Shown: one piece after another, positions 63,932 to 64,000 of the stretch | Layout of the letters: each line of letters starts with the position of its first letter | How positions within the stretch are numbered: the stretch's first letter is position 1 | From: an uncultured Poribacteria bacterium | GTDB taxonomy: Bacteria > Poribacteria > WGA-4E > PCPOR2b | Assembly: GCA_958296125.1 (NCBI GenBank) | Contig: OY282444.1 | Span: forward strand, 992,001-1,056,000 | Direction of reading: 5' to 3' | Length of the DNA stretch: 64,000 nt | Notes under the pieces: model-generated | Told to the model about the DNA's origin: nothing | Database searches by the model: none | What the model saw: the letters and a program-made list of their open reading frames with translations, nothing else | Made by a program: the position numbers and the translations under genes

Positions 63932-64000
63932 TTACAGTGTCAGTGAGATTTGATCTCCCCCCAACGCTCTGGAGCCAACCCCAGCGGCGATACTGGCAAC
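63932..64000 (-). CDS. C-terminal end of a gene cut by the window edge
   Basis: A minus-strand frame of 22 codons enters from the right edge (ending GSRALGGDQISLTL) and stops at TAA 63932-63934, directly before a hairpin. It is likely the tail of a protein encoded beyond the window. Too short to name. Confidence 0.4.
   Translation of the reverse strand, partial: VASIAAGVGSRALGGDQISLTL

Overview
The window looks like a chromosome segment from an uncultured, Gram-negative-type (diderm) bacterium with moderately high GC. TonB-dependent receptors, many lipobox lipoproteins and outer-membrane-style C-terminal sorting domains support this. The mix of AP-endonuclease-2-fold sugar isomerases, sulfatase and sialidase-like enzymes, a large unclassified permease, haem-c/cohesin/dockerin chimeras and bacterial-microcompartment vertex proteins recalls Candidatus Poribacteria and their sponge- or particle-associated relatives. 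That placement is inferred from gene style; there is no rRNA here to confirm it.

Layout. 1-5.6 kb: housekeeping run lipoprotein-ispE-tRNA-Gln-rplY-amidase-GerM lipoprotein-pth, a version of the widespread ispE/tRNA-Gln/rplY/pth neighbourhood. 5.6-8.1 kb: a DNA methyltransferase fused to an HNH nuclease, convergent with rsgA. 8.2-12.2 kb: minus-strand carbohydrate genes (isomerase, GH5-like hydrolase, large unknown enzyme). 12.3-19.5 kb: a QueD/PTPS-like enzyme, small proteins, argD, a cyclophilin, a KamA-type radical SAM enzyme, folB, a phosphodiester-glycosidase-like lipoprotein and ridA. 19.5-25.3 kb: permease, isomerase, sulfatase-fold hydrolase and pncB. 25.3-27.2 kb: an AT-richer accessory island with an unknown methyltransferase-like gene, an IS200/IS605-like orphan end with a structured-RNA candidate, and an AlkB-like dioxygenase. 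27.2-31.8 kb: a purine-permease gene interrupted by an in-frame TAG, a methyltransferase, another isomerase and a sialidase-like protein.

32-43 kb is the most unusual part. It holds a 1,383-residue lipoprotein with about 29 beta-propeller blades, a divergent TonB-dependent receptor preceded by a consensus sigma-54 promoter, two Asp/His-rich proteins that share a recently duplicated CX4CH haem-type domain, and a second TonB-dependent receptor. 43-53 kb follows with a lipoprotein, a rhomboid protease, two overlapping microcompartment vertex genes, an NtrC-family sigma-54 activator, a 1,436-residue chimera (two CXXCH sites, leucine-rich repeats, cohesin, dockerin, sorting tail) and an NtrB-like kinase. 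53-56 kb has hisH and a decayed restriction-modification locus (two methyltransferases around a shrunken endonuclease remnant). 55.8-58.4 kb is a riboflavin operon ribE-ribBA-ribH with its own promoter. 58.8-64 kb carries a hydantoinase-B-type gene coupled to a small zinc-finger gene, a DUF4173-like membrane protein, a zinc-type alcohol dehydrogenase and a small membrane protein.

Working together: the sigma-54 promoter, the NtrC-type activator and the NtrB-like kinase suggest regulated expression of the TonB/Asp-His/haem cluster. This is a hypothesis only, as no binding data exist. The isomerases, hydrolases and permease form several dispersed sugar-catabolism modules.
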